The notes under the pieces were generated by a model. It had not been told where the DNA came from. It did not search any database and saw nothing but the letters and a program-made list of their open reading frames with translations. The translations under genes were made by a program, and so were the position numbers. Positions 35,277 to 45,154 of a stretch of 64,000 nt of DNA are shown piece after piece (within the stretch, counting starts at the first letter, position 1; every line of letters starts with the position of its first letter). Source of the DNA: an uncultured Desulfovibrionaceae bacterium (lineage in GTDB: Bacteria > Desulfobacterota > Desulfovibrionia > Desulfovibrionales > Desulfovibrionaceae); assembly GCA_944325195.1 (NCBI GenBank), contig CALUZB010000004.1, positions 672,124 to 736,123 of the forward strand, written 5' to 3'.

Positions 35277-36740
35277 CTAATCGGACTTGACCTCTGAGGG
35301 CGGCGCCGGCAAAAGAGTCAGAATTTCGTTGATTGAGCCGAAGTGAACCGGATAATAGGCTGGCTCGTCATTAACCCTGACCCAGTTGTAGTTCTTTTTC
35401 ATGCGACTTGCATAAAAAGTTAATGTCAATGGTTTTTTCCCGTCGCCATATTCAAACTGCCAGCGGATAATAGGGGTAATATCCGTTGGTAAGCTGCCAT
35501 CGCTGCCTCCCTCTGTTTGAAGCGTTCCAAGCCGCCAAAACACAGTATCAACGCCAATTAACCTGATAGTGCTGTCTAATTCGCTCCAGCCGTTTTCAGA
35601 GCGGAAAAATTCTCTGGTCTGTTTTTTCCCGTGGACATCCCAGATTATTAGTGTTGCTTTCTGCACATGGCCTATTCCGTTTGGCAAAACAGGTCTGCTT
35701 CGTAAAGACAGAAGTGAACGTCCCAGTTGTTCTACTTTTTCTGCACTGATGATGAAGTAGGCACCCTGGTATGATGAAAATCCAATATAATCCCCCGTGC
35801 TTTTACGGCGACTGATAGTGAGAGTTTCCTCTTCCCATCCGGAGCCGCTTTTCAGGTTGGGTATTGTTTGCATGACTTTTACTACCAGGAATGGCTCAGC
35901 CAGGTCGGTCGGGGCTTCAGTAAATAAAGGGCCGGGACTTTGGGTTGATAAAATGACATGTAAATAGAATTCCATGCCGGCCTGAGCAACTTCAATGCCT
36001 TTAAACCGTTCAGGCTGGATAAAGGTAAAAGTTCCTTCATTTAGCTTGGCCAGTTCCCATATTTCAGAGCCCGGAGAAAACAGTTCTATTCGGATTACTC
36101 GTTCCGGGCGGGCGGAGAATAGATTAAGATCTGCATAGTAGCGGGAGGGCCTGGATAGAATGCGGGTAAATACAGGGTCCAAATATACTATTTTGGAATT
36201 ACCGTTTTTGATCAGTCGGGTGGAGACAAGACCAGCTTCTTCCACATAAAACTGAGGTGCGATAGTCCAGGCATTTGCACCTCGCAAAGTAACACTTGTG
36301 GGCAGAATGCTTACTTCGGGAATGTATTCATCGGGCTTGGGAAGCAGGACGTTATTGGAGAATTCCGGGCCAAACAAACCACCCTGCCCGGCAGTGGCAT
36401 TAGTCGCTTGAAAACCCCCTTCAGTTGCTCCAGTTGCTTCAGTATCGGAAGGGGGTCCCGGCAATTCCCGTTTTGGCTTAACCTGATTGATCTGCTCCAG
36501 TAAATACTCGACTTTCCGCTGGGCAGCCAAACTTTGCATCACTCCATCCCGCACATACCAGCGGCCCTTTTGAAATTCCAAGGAATAATTCTGGCCGCCG
36601 CTGAACTCCAGAAGGTTAATTTCCTCTTCGGGGATATCCGGCCAGTCTTGAGATTTCCCGCCTGACCAGGGGCGCAACAAAAGGATCAACAATCCTGCAA
36701 TGACCAAAAGGCACATGAATGAAATAAAATATCTGCGCAT
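35277..36740 (-). CDS. DUF4340 membrane-anchored protein
   Basis: A 487-residue protein with an N-terminal anchor (FISFMCLLVIAGLLILLL) and a long extracytoplasmic part. The pattern (LEFSGGQNYSLEFQKGRWYV, and repeats of the same beta-unit) fits DUF4340. These proteins usually sit next to a GldG-like protein and an ABC exporter ATPase and permease, but neither is here. It overlaps no other gene; the next upstream gene is 15 bases away, so the pair is probably one unit. Role unknown. Confidence 0.7.
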   Translation of the reverse strand: MRRYFISFMCLLVIAGLLILLLRPWSGGKSQDWPDIPEEEINLLEFSGGQNYSLEFQKGRWYVRDGVMQSLAAQRKVEYLLEQINQVKPKRELPGPPSDTEATGATEGGFQATNATAGQGGLFGPEFSNNVLLPKPDEYIPEVSILPTSVTLRGANAWTIAPQFYVEEAGLVSTRLIKNGNSKIVYLDPVFTRILSRPSRYYADLNLFSARPERVIRIELFSPGSEIWELAKLNEGTFTFIQPERFKGIEVAQAGMEFYLHVILSTQSPGPLFTEAPTDLAEPFLVVKVMQTIPNLKSGSGWEEETLTISRRKSTGDYIGFSSYQGAYFIISAEKVEQLGRSLLSLRSRPVLPNGIGHVQKATLIIWDVHGKKQTREFFRSENGWSELDSTIRLIGVDTVFWRLGTLQTEGGSDGSLPTDITPIIRWQFEYGDGKKPLTLTFYASRMKKNYNWVRVNDEPAYYPVHFGSINEILTLLPAPPSEVKSD

Positions 36741-36755
36741 AGGCCAAATTACAGT

Positions 36756-37490
36756 TTAATTTCCGGCTATCCCGCCGGCTGCGAATACTTCCTGAATATT
36801 GTCCACTTTTTTTGCACTCATAAATGGATAAGCCATGCCATAGGCCTCATCTCCCAAATCCCGGATCACCGCTTGGGTCAGACCTTCCCTGTTCAGCTTT
36901 CCAGATTTTATAAATTCAGGCTGGCGTTTATCCCATACAGCCATAAATTCCAGTTCCTGAGGAAGATACCCCCTGGTTTGCACATTTAAAATGTTGTTGG
37001 TTTGTTTGCCCCTGTCAACAGTTAAACAACCTAAGGCGGCTTCCGCGTACATATTCTCATTGTTAAGTTCAAGCGGAAGCAAATAAACGGTTACAACATC
37101 TGACGCAACCAGATACGTTTTGGCGGTTTCCAGCATTGTGGCAACGATCCGGGCGGCGGTAAAATCCCCCTGCCACTGGGTTTGGGGTGTGATTAGGATG
37201 GTTCGGTGATTTTTCCCGTCAACGTCAGTATCTGAAGCAGAGCGGTCAAGCTCCTTGATATTCACCGGGATCGGCTCCGCGGCGGCCAGAGCGGACAGGT
37301 CAAGCGTAAAAGGCTGTTCAGCAACTTCCCCAAGGTCGGTTGAAGAGCTTGCATCACGGTTTTGAAGCGGGTTGTCGTTGCCGGGGCTCAGGAACAGGAG
37401 CAGACCGGCCAACAATATGGCCAGACACGCAAAAAGGATTAGCCTTAGCGGTTTTTTCCCACAAAGAGGACATGACTGCTTATTATCCAT
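36756..37490 (-). CDS. Single-pass membrane protein with N-terminal Cys pair, unknown function
   Basis: A 244-residue protein I do not recognise. It begins with CPLCGKKP, a CxxC zinc-ribbon-like end, then a membrane helix (LILFACLAILLAGLLLFL) and an extracytoplasmic domain of about 200 residues containing a low-complexity Ser/Asp part and then an alpha/beta part (NHRTILITPQTQ, AARIVATMLETAKTYLVASDVVTVYLL). AGGAAG precedes the ATG. It is followed by the DUF4340 gene after 15 bases, suggesting the two work together at the membrane. Confidence 0.65.
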   Translation of the reverse strand: MDNKQSCPLCGKKPLRLILFACLAILLAGLLLFLSPGNDNPLQNRDASSSTDLGEVAEQPFTLDLSALAAAEPIPVNIKELDRSASDTDVDGKNHRTILITPQTQWQGDFTAARIVATMLETAKTYLVASDVVTVYLLPLELNNENMYAEAALGCLTVDRGKQTNNILNVQTRGYLPQELEFMAVWDKRQPEFIKSGKLNREGLTQAVIRDLGDEAYGMAYPFMSAKKVDNIQEVFAAGGIAGN

Positions 37491-37562
37491 AAGACTTCCT
37501 TACGCGACCGCTGCCCCGGTAGTAATCCCGGATTTAAGCAGCGGCCGCGCTGTTCATCATGA

Positions 37563-40238
37563 TTATTCCTGCTCTGTCGCCGCCTCACGGAAGCGCTGAC
37601 GCAAGGAGTCGAGTTTGGTCATGGCATCAGCCAGTTCCTTGACCCTGGCCCGGTCATTTTCCACGATTTCTTTGGGTGCTTTTGCCAGGAAACTTTCATT
37701 CCGGAGTTTGCCGGAAAGCATACTGAATTCTTTTTCCAATTTCAGGAATTCCTTGTCCATACGGGCCAGTTCCACGGTGAAATCAACGGCCCCGTGCAAC
37801 GGTACGATTATTTCATTGCCCTCGCACACTGCGGAAGCAGATGCTTTGGGGGCGTTAAGTTCAGCGTCTATTTCCAGGCTTTCCAGGCGGGCCAGGGTAA
37901 TAATCATTACGGTGTTGGCTTTCAATACTGCCGCGTGGTCCGGGCTGTGCGGACGGATCAAAAGCTTGAGCCGGTGCGAGGGGGCAATGTTCAGTTCCGC
38001 CCTGATAGTACGCACTGCGCTGATTACGCCTTTTACCAACTCCATATTCGCGGCGGCGTCGGCATCAACCCATTCTGCATGTGAGGGCGGGAAAGCTTCC
38101 TTCGCGATGTCTCCCCCCTGATGCCCGGGCAGTGAGCGCCAGATTTCCGCTGTGATGAAAGGCATTATCGGGTGAAGCAGAAGCAGGGTTTCGCGCATGG
38201 CAAGCCAAAGTGCATATTGAGCAACTTGGCGTTTCTCCCCGCCGGCCTGCATGTCGGGCTTGATCAGCTCTAAATACCAGTCGCAGAGTTCATTCCAGAT
38301 AAACTTGTAAAGCCCTATAGCTGCATCATTAAACCGGTATTCTTCCAGCGCCTTTTTCACCTCTGCTTTAATGCCTTCCAGGCGGGAAATAATCCACTTG
38401 TGGTGAATGCCTTCTGACTTGGAAATGTCCATCGGCTGAGGAGCCTGGCCGGACGCTGCATGTTCTTCCAGGTTCATCAGCGTAAACCGGGCGGCGTTCC
38501 ACAGCTTGTTCGCAAAGTGGCGGTAGCCCTCAATCCGCTCTTCTGAAAGTTTGATATCCCGGCCCATGGCAGCAAATGCGGCAAGGGTGAAGCGCAGGGC
38601 ATCAGTGCCGTATTTATCGATCATCTCCAGGGGGTTGATCACGTTGCCGGTGGATTTGCTCATCTTGCGGCCTTCCGCATCGCGCACAAGGGCGTGAATG
38701 TATACTTCCCTGAATGGCACTTCTCCCATGAACTCCAGACCCATCATCATCATGCGGGCTACCCAGAAGAACAGAATATCGAAGCCGGTAACAAGCACGG
38801 ATGTGGGATAGAATGTGTTGAGATCTTTGGTCTGTTCAGGCCAGCCCAAAGTGGAAAAAGGCCATAAGGCGGAAGAAAACCAGGTGTCAAGCACATCACT
38901 GTCTTGCTGCAGTCTGGTACTGCCGCACTTGGAGCAGACGGTGGGCGCTTCCTCTTCAACCATCAGTTCACCGCATTCACAGCAGGTCCAGGCCGGGATG
39001 CGGTGCCCCCACCAGATCTGGCGGGAGATACACCAATCCCGGATATTATCCAGCCAGTTATAGTAAGTTTTTTCCCAGGAAGCCGGGAAGATTTTAGTTT
39101 TGGCCGGCACGGCGTCGCGTGATTTTTTGGCGATTTTGGTTGTGGCCACAAACCATTGTGTGGACACGTGCGGGTCAACAACATTTTTACAGCGGTAGCA
39201 CACCCCGATGTTGTTATCATAATCTTCTATTTTTACCAGGTGGCCTGCTTCCTGCAAATCGAGCACCACCTGCTTGCGCGCTTCTGCAACATTCAGCCCG
39301 CTATATTTTCCGGCCTGGGCGTTCATTTTGCCGTGTTCGTCAATTACCTGGATAAACTCAAGATTGTGCTTGAAGCCCAATTCCCAGTCATTGTGGTCGT
39401 GTGATGGCGTGACTTTGAGTGCACCCGTACCGAATTCACGGTCAACGTATTTGTCGGCAATCACCGGAATAATACGCTTGGTAAGGGGAAGAACTACTCG
39501 CTTTCCGATAAATTGCTGATAATGTTCATCTTCCGGATGTACGGCAACCGCCGTATCCCCCAGCATTGTTTCCGGCCTGGTGGTGGCAATAATCAGAGAG
39601 CCGGAACCGTCTTCCAGATCATAGCGGATATGCCACAGGCTGCCTTTCTGGGGCTTGTGTTCAACTTCATCGTCGGCCAGGGCGGTGGAGCAGCGGGAAC
39701 ACCAGTTGATGATGTAGTCGCCCTTGTAAATCAATCCCTTATTATACAGATCAACAAATACTTTGCGCACGGCTTTGGAGAGCCCCTCATCCATAGTGAA
39801 GCGCTCGTGGGTCCAGTCTACCGATGCGCCCATAGCCTTAATCTGGCGACGGATATTCTGGCTGTATTCTTCTTTCCACTCCCACACCCGTTTGATGAGT
39901 TTCTCGCGTCCCAAGTCGAAGCGGCTTTTGCCTTCCTCGGCCAGGCGGCGTTCCACCACATTCTGGGTGGCTATGCCCGCATGATCCATGCCGGGAACCC
40001 ACAGCACCTTGCGCCCCTGTTGGCGGGCAAACCGGCACAGCACATCTTGCAGGGTGATATTCAACGCATGTCCGATATGCAAATTCCCTGTTACGTTTGG
40101 GGGCGGGATTACAATTGAGTAGGGCTCTCCCGGCCCGGCCGGGTCGGGAGTAAAGGTTTTTTCATCTTCCCAATGCTTACGCCAGAATTCTTCCACGTTC
40201 TTTGGCTCATAGCCTTTGGCCAGGGCATTGTCACTCAT
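37563..40238 (-). CDS. valS: Valyl-tRNA synthetase
   Basis: An 891-residue class I synthetase. The HIGH motif is LHIGHALN in PPNVTGNLHIGH, and KMSKS appears in GRKMSKSTGN. The editing (CP1) domain contains TTRPETMLGD. The C-terminus has the ValS-specific coiled coil (about 830-890). ATG 40238 with GGAG seven bases upstream is preferred over a start four codons earlier. A single gene with 72 bases to the next one. Confidence 0.97.
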   Translation of the reverse strand: MSDNALAKGYEPKNVEEFWRKHWEDEKTFTPDPAGPGEPYSIVIPPPNVTGNLHIGHALNITLQDVLCRFARQQGRKVLWVPGMDHAGIATQNVVERRLAEEGKSRFDLGREKLIKRVWEWKEEYSQNIRRQIKAMGASVDWTHERFTMDEGLSKAVRKVFVDLYNKGLIYKGDYIINWCSRCSTALADDEVEHKPQKGSLWHIRYDLEDGSGSLIIATTRPETMLGDTAVAVHPEDEHYQQFIGKRVVLPLTKRIIPVIADKYVDREFGTGALKVTPSHDHNDWELGFKHNLEFIQVIDEHGKMNAQAGKYSGLNVAEARKQVVLDLQEAGHLVKIEDYDNNIGVCYRCKNVVDPHVSTQWFVATTKIAKKSRDAVPAKTKIFPASWEKTYYNWLDNIRDWCISRQIWWGHRIPAWTCCECGELMVEEEAPTVCSKCGSTRLQQDSDVLDTWFSSALWPFSTLGWPEQTKDLNTFYPTSVLVTGFDILFFWVARMMMMGLEFMGEVPFREVYIHALVRDAEGRKMSKSTGNVINPLEMIDKYGTDALRFTLAAFAAMGRDIKLSEERIEGYRHFANKLWNAARFTLMNLEEHAASGQAPQPMDISKSEGIHHKWIISRLEGIKAEVKKALEEYRFNDAAIGLYKFIWNELCDWYLELIKPDMQAGGEKRQVAQYALWLAMRETLLLLHPIMPFITAEIWRSLPGHQGGDIAKEAFPPSHAEWVDADAAANMELVKGVISAVRTIRAELNIAPSHRLKLLIRPHSPDHAAVLKANTVMIITLARLESLEIDAELNAPKASASAVCEGNEIIVPLHGAVDFTVELARMDKEFLKLEKEFSMLSGKLRNESFLAKAPKEIVENDRARVKELADAMTKLDSLRQRFREAATEQE

Positions 40239-40412
40239 GCAAAACTCCATTAATGTCGATTTCGACTTTCGGGTTATCCCAACAATTAAATTTGCGAATA
40301 CGGGTTTACCAGCTTAGGGCCGATTTGCCAACCGCCAAGTTTTGTTTTTCTGCTGGTGCTTGCAGGCATAAACTGAGCCTACTCCCAATTTACCAAGGCA
40401 AAGTTCGGCGCA

Positions 40413-41339
40413 TCATTGTCTGGTGAAACTTGGCACTACCCCAAACCACTTCAGACACATATCTTTGAACTCGTCGGTTTGTCGCAGTGCCTGTAGGCTG
40501 CGGTTAAGGTCTTTCAGGTTGGTACTGTCTTTGGGCAGGGCGATTGCCAGATTGTGTTTTTTATAGACCGGACCGCATAAAGTCAGCTCCGGATTTTTGG
40601 TCACATTCAGATATGCCTCAAGTAAGCTAAGCTCGGCGAATACAATATCTATATTATGGGCAAGCAGCCCGAAAAACATTTCTTCTTTATAATCATAAAC
40701 AACCAGACGGCTTTCTTTGAAATTCTCCCGGGCAAAGGTTTCCGCGGCGCTGTTTCGCTGTACACCAACCGTTTTGCCGCTGAAAGTATCAAATTTATCA
40801 GGAGAAGTTTTTTTGGGTTTTTGGGATTTGTTCCGGGCCGGTGGAGCAGGCTGGGGTTTGGGGGATGGTTCGTCGGGATCGGGCTGCCTGCAAAGACCGG
40901 TCAATCCGGTGCGGTAGTAGGGCAATGAAAAAGCAACCCGGGCTTGGCGGGCCGGGGTGACCGGAATAACTGCAATAGCTACGTCTATTTCCTCTTGTTC
41001 AAGGGCATTGATAATTTGTTCGAACGGCATGGGAATCATTTCATACTCCACCCCCATATTATTTGCCAGTTTGTGCCACAATTCGTGCTCAAATCCGGAG
41101 TAAGACGAGTTGTTTTTAAATGAGAAAGGCCATAAGGCCGGATCGAATGCTACTCGTAACGGGTCCGGACGCGGCGGAGCCAAGGGGTCGCTGAGTGCAG
41201 ACTGCGCGGGACGCGCTGTTTGGCTTTCCTGCGCGGCCACAGGCTGAAATGCGCCTGTCAAACCGAGCAAAAGGATAATTAAACTAACTGCCGCGACAGT
41301 TTTATGAAGTTGGAAACGATTGGAATTCAGCAGTGGCAT
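40413..41339 (-). CDS. Family 3 extracellular solute-binding protein with linker insert
   Basis: A 308-residue exported protein. A signal peptide ends near VAA-QES (about residue 36) and a Pro-rich linker follows (about 42-60). The rest is a type II periplasmic binding protein like GlnH/HisJ: LRVAFDPALWPFSF, GFEHELWHKLAN, DVAIAVIPVTPARQ and the C-terminal CLKWFGVVP. Between residues about 152 and 182, near the domain hinge, is a Pro/Lys-rich insert absent from most relatives. No ABC permease or ATPase is adjacent. It follows the RNase E/G gene by 35 bases. Ligand unknown; a polar amino acid is the family guess. Confidence 0.75.
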   Translation of the reverse strand: MPLLNSNRFQLHKTVAAVSLIILLLGLTGAFQPVAAQESQTARPAQSALSDPLAPPRPDPLRVAFDPALWPFSFKNNSSYSGFEHELWHKLANNMGVEYEMIPMPFEQIINALEQEEIDVAIAVIPVTPARQARVAFSLPYYRTGLTGLCRQPDPDEPSPKPQPAPPARNKSQKPKKTSPDKFDTFSGKTVGVQRNSAAETFARENFKESRLVVYDYKEEMFFGLLAHNIDIVFAELSLLEAYLNVTKNPELTLCGPVYKKHNLAIALPKDSTNLKDLNRSLQALRQTDEFKDMCLKWFGVVPSFTRQ

Positions 41340-41374
41340 GACTTTTTACCGGTTTTCTACCCAGTGGTTGCAGC

Positions 41375-43660
41375 TTATCGGCGGTATCTGATTTCCACAT
41401 CAACATCGTAACGCTCTTCCAAAGCCGCTAACGCGCCGCGCTTATTATTCAAAAGGTATAGCGCCACTTCCGGTTCAGCCTCATAAACAATGTTTTTTTC
41501 ATTGCTGTTCTTGTGCAGAGCCAGATGTTGCAAATCTCTTAATGCGCTCAGTGCCTGCCACTCCATATTTCTGCGCAGGCCAGTGCCGCTGCAGCACGGA
41601 CACGGTTCCATAGTCACTGAAATGGACGAAGAGCCCAAGCGCTGGCGCACTACTTCCATCAGTCCGAATGAGCTGACTTTGGCAACATCATAACGGGCCC
41701 GGTCGCTCTTCATCGCGTTGCGCATTACTTTTTCAAGCTCACGCCAGTGGCTGCGCTCCCGCATTTCAATGAAATCAATCACTATTTGCCCGCCGATATC
41801 GCGCAGGCGCAACTGACTGGCGATTACCTGAGCCGCTTCCATATTCGTGCGTAGGGCCATGGATTCGAAATTATTACGTCCTGCAATTTTGCCGGAGTTG
41901 ATATCAATGGCCATTAACGCTTCGGTCTGGTCAAAGACCAGTCGTCCTCCAGAGGGAAGGTTTACTTCCCGTAAATAAATCTGTTCGATCTGACGGCGCA
42001 AATCAAAGGTCTCCCACATAGTGCGTTGGCTGTTGTCATGCAGTTTGATCAGGTTTGTACTTGCCCGCCGAGGGAAAATCAACGACACTGTATCCTTGAT
42101 TTCCTGGGCTGTTTCCGCATCGTCAACCCAGATTTCCACAATGTCGTCGGAAAGATAGTCGCGCACGGCCCGGCCGGCCAGGCTGGGCTCTTCATACACC
42201 AAGCATGGGGCGGACTCCGTGGTTCCCCGGGCACGCACCTCTTTCCACTGCCGTTTCAGTACCTGCAGATCTTTCAACATAGAGGTTTTGCTGGCGCTTA
42301 AAGATGCAGTGCGCACAATTACGCCCAGACCATCCTGGGTGGGCAGACTGTCAAGCAGCGAGCGCAGGCGCTCCCGGTCATTTTCATCTTCCACTTTGCG
42401 GGAAACCCCGAATTGCGTGCGGCCGGGAGTAAGCACCAGAAACCGGCCGGGAATGGAAAGATAGGTGGATAAAAATGCTCCCTTGCCGCCGGTGGGCTCT
42501 TTAACCACCTGCACCAGAACTTCCTGTCCGGGCTTAAGCACTTTTTGAATTAAAGGGTACTTTTTGCCCTTGGAAGGATCATGCGGAACCAGATAATAAT
42601 CGGGGTGTACTTCGTCTATTTGCAGAAACCCGTTTTTATGTGCGCCATAAGAAACAAAAGCGGCCTGCAGGTTCGCATCTACATTGTGGATGACCCCTTT
42701 GTAAATATTGCCCTTGGTTTTAAGTTGGTGCAGCATTTGAACATAATATTCCTGCACCTGATTTTCTTCAGTGATAGCCACTTCTACCTGCTCGCCGGGC
42801 AAAACGCTGATAAACATTTTGCGTTTTTTGCCTTTGGCAACGGGTGCGGATTTGGTCGCGGCCGCTGACTTTTCGTTTCCGGCGCGTTTAGGATTGGAAG
42901 TTGTTGAATTTTGTGTTTCGTTGTAAACATCTTCCCTTTGCTGTTCAATGCTTGGCACAATTGCCGGATCGCTTGTCCGGCTTGAGAGATCCTCTTCAGA
43001 GATTTCAGCTGTTTCTTCTCTGGGCGATTGCTCAGATACCGGCTTCGTCTGCATGCTGACTGAGTTTGCGGAAAATTCAGGCGCGGCCTGGGAAGCTGCA
43101 GAGGCATTACCTTCCTCCTGCCCGGGAAGAGAGCTTTCCGTCCGGACTGTAACCTGAAGTGAATTCTGTGCCCTTTGAACTGTGTTTGCAGTATGCTCAA
43201 GCCCTTCGTCCGGCCACGCTTCGGGCCATAGCTCCGGATCCTGGTGCAAATCAAAGAGCGGGTAGGCTAATGCCGAAGAAACGCCTTCCTTTTCAAGTTC
43301 TACCCTGATTTCCGGCAAGCGTTCGGTTTGGGCGGGGGCTGCCGCACTGGCTGCAACTGCAGGTACTGGGACGTCGTTTTTTTCATTGTCAGCAGCGTCA
43401 TTTGTGGAGCGGGGCTTTGCAGCGGAACGTCGGGGAGAACGCCGGGAAGTTTTTTCTGATGGGGCTTCTGCCCCCTTACTTCCGGTTTTGGCACCGGTTC
43501 TGGCTGTTTTGGAGCGGGGTGTTTGTCGGGAACGCGGCTGTTCGGTTAAAACCGGCTGAATATCTTTAAGGGTAGAGTCTTGCTCAAGGTCATTTCCATT
43601 TAAGGCTGTGTCTACAGCAGGCCCGTCGATTGCGACAGGCAACATCTCGTTGCTATTCAT
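41375..43660 (-). CDS. Ribonuclease E/G with long disordered N-terminal extension
   Basis: A 761-residue endoribonuclease. Residues 1-280 are low-complexity, rich in Ser, Ala, Pro, Lys and Arg with acidic patches. The catalytic part starts near 281 (KMFISVLPGEQVEVAI) with the S1 domain (KGVIHNVDANLQAAFVSYGAHKNGFL), the DNase I-like part with Mg-binding Asp in MAIDINSGK and VIDFIEM, and the Zn-link Cys pair in PCPCCSGTG. RNase E normally carries its scaffold tail at the C-terminus; here the extension is N-terminal. It probably processes rRNA, tRNA and mRNA. AGGAAG precedes the ATG. Confidence 0.9.
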   Translation of the reverse strand: MNSNEMLPVAIDGPAVDTALNGNDLEQDSTLKDIQPVLTEQPRSRQTPRSKTARTGAKTGSKGAEAPSEKTSRRSPRRSAAKPRSTNDAADNEKNDVPVPAVAASAAAPAQTERLPEIRVELEKEGVSSALAYPLFDLHQDPELWPEAWPDEGLEHTANTVQRAQNSLQVTVRTESSLPGQEEGNASAASQAAPEFSANSVSMQTKPVSEQSPREETAEISEEDLSSRTSDPAIVPSIEQQREDVYNETQNSTTSNPKRAGNEKSAAATKSAPVAKGKKRKMFISVLPGEQVEVAITEENQVQEYYVQMLHQLKTKGNIYKGVIHNVDANLQAAFVSYGAHKNGFLQIDEVHPDYYLVPHDPSKGKKYPLIQKVLKPGQEVLVQVVKEPTGGKGAFLSTYLSIPGRFLVLTPGRTQFGVSRKVEDENDRERLRSLLDSLPTQDGLGVIVRTASLSASKTSMLKDLQVLKRQWKEVRARGTTESAPCLVYEEPSLAGRAVRDYLSDDIVEIWVDDAETAQEIKDTVSLIFPRRASTNLIKLHDNSQRTMWETFDLRRQIEQIYLREVNLPSGGRLVFDQTEALMAIDINSGKIAGRNNFESMALRTNMEAAQVIASQLRLRDIGGQIVIDFIEMRERSHWRELEKVMRNAMKSDRARYDVAKVSSFGLMEVVRQRLGSSSISVTMEPCPCCSGTGLRRNMEWQALSALRDLQHLALHKNSNEKNIVYEAEPEVALYLLNNKRGALAALEERYDVDVEIRYRR

Positions 43661-44052
43661 GTTCTTCCTTATAAAATTTAAATATGCAGCGTAAAAACGC
43701 CAAATTCAAGCGGCATACACAAACGCATTTAACGCGGAAAATGAACAAGCCGCTGCCGGTTAAGGGGTAAGGGGCTTCAGCCTTCAACCGGATATTCTAT
43801 AAACAAAATTCAGCAAGCTGATTGCGGAGTTGCTTTTAAACCAAATTAAGCAGTAAATTTTATTTGCTGTTTATTTCCCAAACTTTTATACTTCCTTTTG
43901 GCCTGCTCAAGAGGTATGGGAAACTGCTTTTATATATGTAGCTATTTTGGCCGATTATGTAAATATATTTGTTATAAGATATAACGGATATTTTATTTCT
44001 TCGGTTCTGGCCAGTTCCGGAAATGATAATTTAAGTCTTATTTGGGAGTAAT
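43661..44052. other. Divergent promoter region between RNase E/G and trmI
   Basis: About 390 AT-rich bases. In the RNase E/G leader, CCGGTTAAGG (43756-43765) pairs with CCTT-C-AACCGG (43781-43791) with one bulged C, a candidate autoregulatory leader hairpin. Near trmI, GTTATA-AGA-TATAAC (43971-43985) is a 15-base palindrome. TTGGCC (43947-43952) and TGTTAT (43970-43975) could be a weak promoter. No gene seen. Confidence 0.4.
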
Positions 44053-44904
44053 ATGTTGAAGTCAGGGCAGCTTGCTATTCTTCTTAACCCCGCCGGTAAG
44101 CGATATCTTAAAAAGATAGATTCCGGCCAGGAAATGCACACCGCTCACGGGATTATCAGTATGGATCAAGTGCTGGCCGCAGGGTATGGGGATCTGGTTG
44201 AAACCAGCCAGGGTATACCTTACAAAATTTTACGCCCCACTTTGAAAGACCTGCTGAAGGGGGTAAAGCGGCAAACCCAGATTATCTATCCCAAGGATAT
44301 CGCATACATCTGTTTGCGCTTGGGAGTGGGAAACGGAACCAGAGTGATCGAGGCCGGCTCCGGCTCCGGAAGCCTTACTCTTGCCCTGTCCTGGTTTACA
44401 GGAACCGAGGGGCATGTGTACACTTATGAAGCCCGTGAGGAGTTCTATAATTTATGCTCCCGCAATTTAGCCTGGGCGGGGCTTGGTCATAATGTGACCC
44501 AGTACTTGCGGGATATTAAAGACGGTTTTGAGCAGACTGACGCCGATGCGTTGTTTCTGGATGTGCGCGAGCCGTGGGCATATATGGATAACGTGATCAA
44601 GGCGGTAAAGCCGGGCGCTCCGCTTGCGTTTTTAGTGCCCACTACAGATCAGATCAGTATGCTGCTTAAAGAATTCGAACGTCAACCAATCGATGACGTG
44701 GAAGTGCTGGAGATTTTGGTTCGCAACTGGAAGATCACGCCGGATCGGCTGCGTCCTGAAGATCGAATGGTATCCCATACAGGTTTTCTGATATTTGCGC
44801 GGTATCAGCAAAGCAGCCCGGCCTGGGATGCCAACCGGAAACTGGGAACGCGCGAGCGCAAACAGGAAGCCGCCAGAATTTCCCGTTTAGAAGATGCGGT
44901 TTAA
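44053..44904 (+). CDS. trmI: tRNA (adenine-58-N1)-methyltransferase
   Basis: A 283-residue SAM-dependent enzyme. An N-terminal beta-domain (1-75) precedes the methyltransferase domain with VIEAGSGSGSLTLALS and the acidic FLDVREPW motif IV. It is like the TrmI/Trm61 family that makes m1A58 in tRNA. GGGAG lies upstream of the ATG. The C-terminal tail (residues 255-283) is basic and charged. It runs alone, with 250 bases before the RNB gene. Confidence 0.9.
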   Translation: MLKSGQLAILLNPAGKRYLKKIDSGQEMHTAHGIISMDQVLAAGYGDLVETSQGIPYKILRPTLKDLLKGVKRQTQIIYPKDIAYICLRLGVGNGTRVIEAGSGSGSLTLALSWFTGTEGHVYTYEAREEFYNLCSRNLAWAGLGHNVTQYLRDIKDGFEQTDADALFLDVREPWAYMDNVIKAVKPGAPLAFLVPTTDQISMLLKEFERQPIDDVEVLEILVRNWKITPDRLRPEDRMVSHTGFLIFARYQQSSPAWDANRKLGTRERKQEAARISRLEDAV

Positions 44905-45082
44905 AATATCAGGGCATTAGATTTTCGCTGTTATGGGGGGAGCGTTAATCAGCCATGAAGATTAAATCTGATTCTTGATTTGCGGCTCTTCTTAAATTAA
45001 ACTGAAATTTACTTTTGAGATGTGCCGCTTGTTGCTTTACCTGTTACATGGGCTGGGCAGTTAGCGCTATACACGCCATGTT

Positions 45083-45116
45083 GGCTGAATCAATCTGCTC
45101 TTGGTTGATTTCAGCC
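45083..45116 (+). other. Hairpin upstream of the RNB gene
   Basis: GGCTGAA-TCAA (45083-45093) pairs with TTGA-T-TTCAGCC (45105-45116) with one bulged T. It is about 30 bases before the AAGGAG site and could be a leader or attenuator element; a T-rich run follows. Confidence 0.4.
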
Positions 45117-45154
45117 GACATTCTTATAAGGCTTTTATATCTTTAAGGAGTGAA

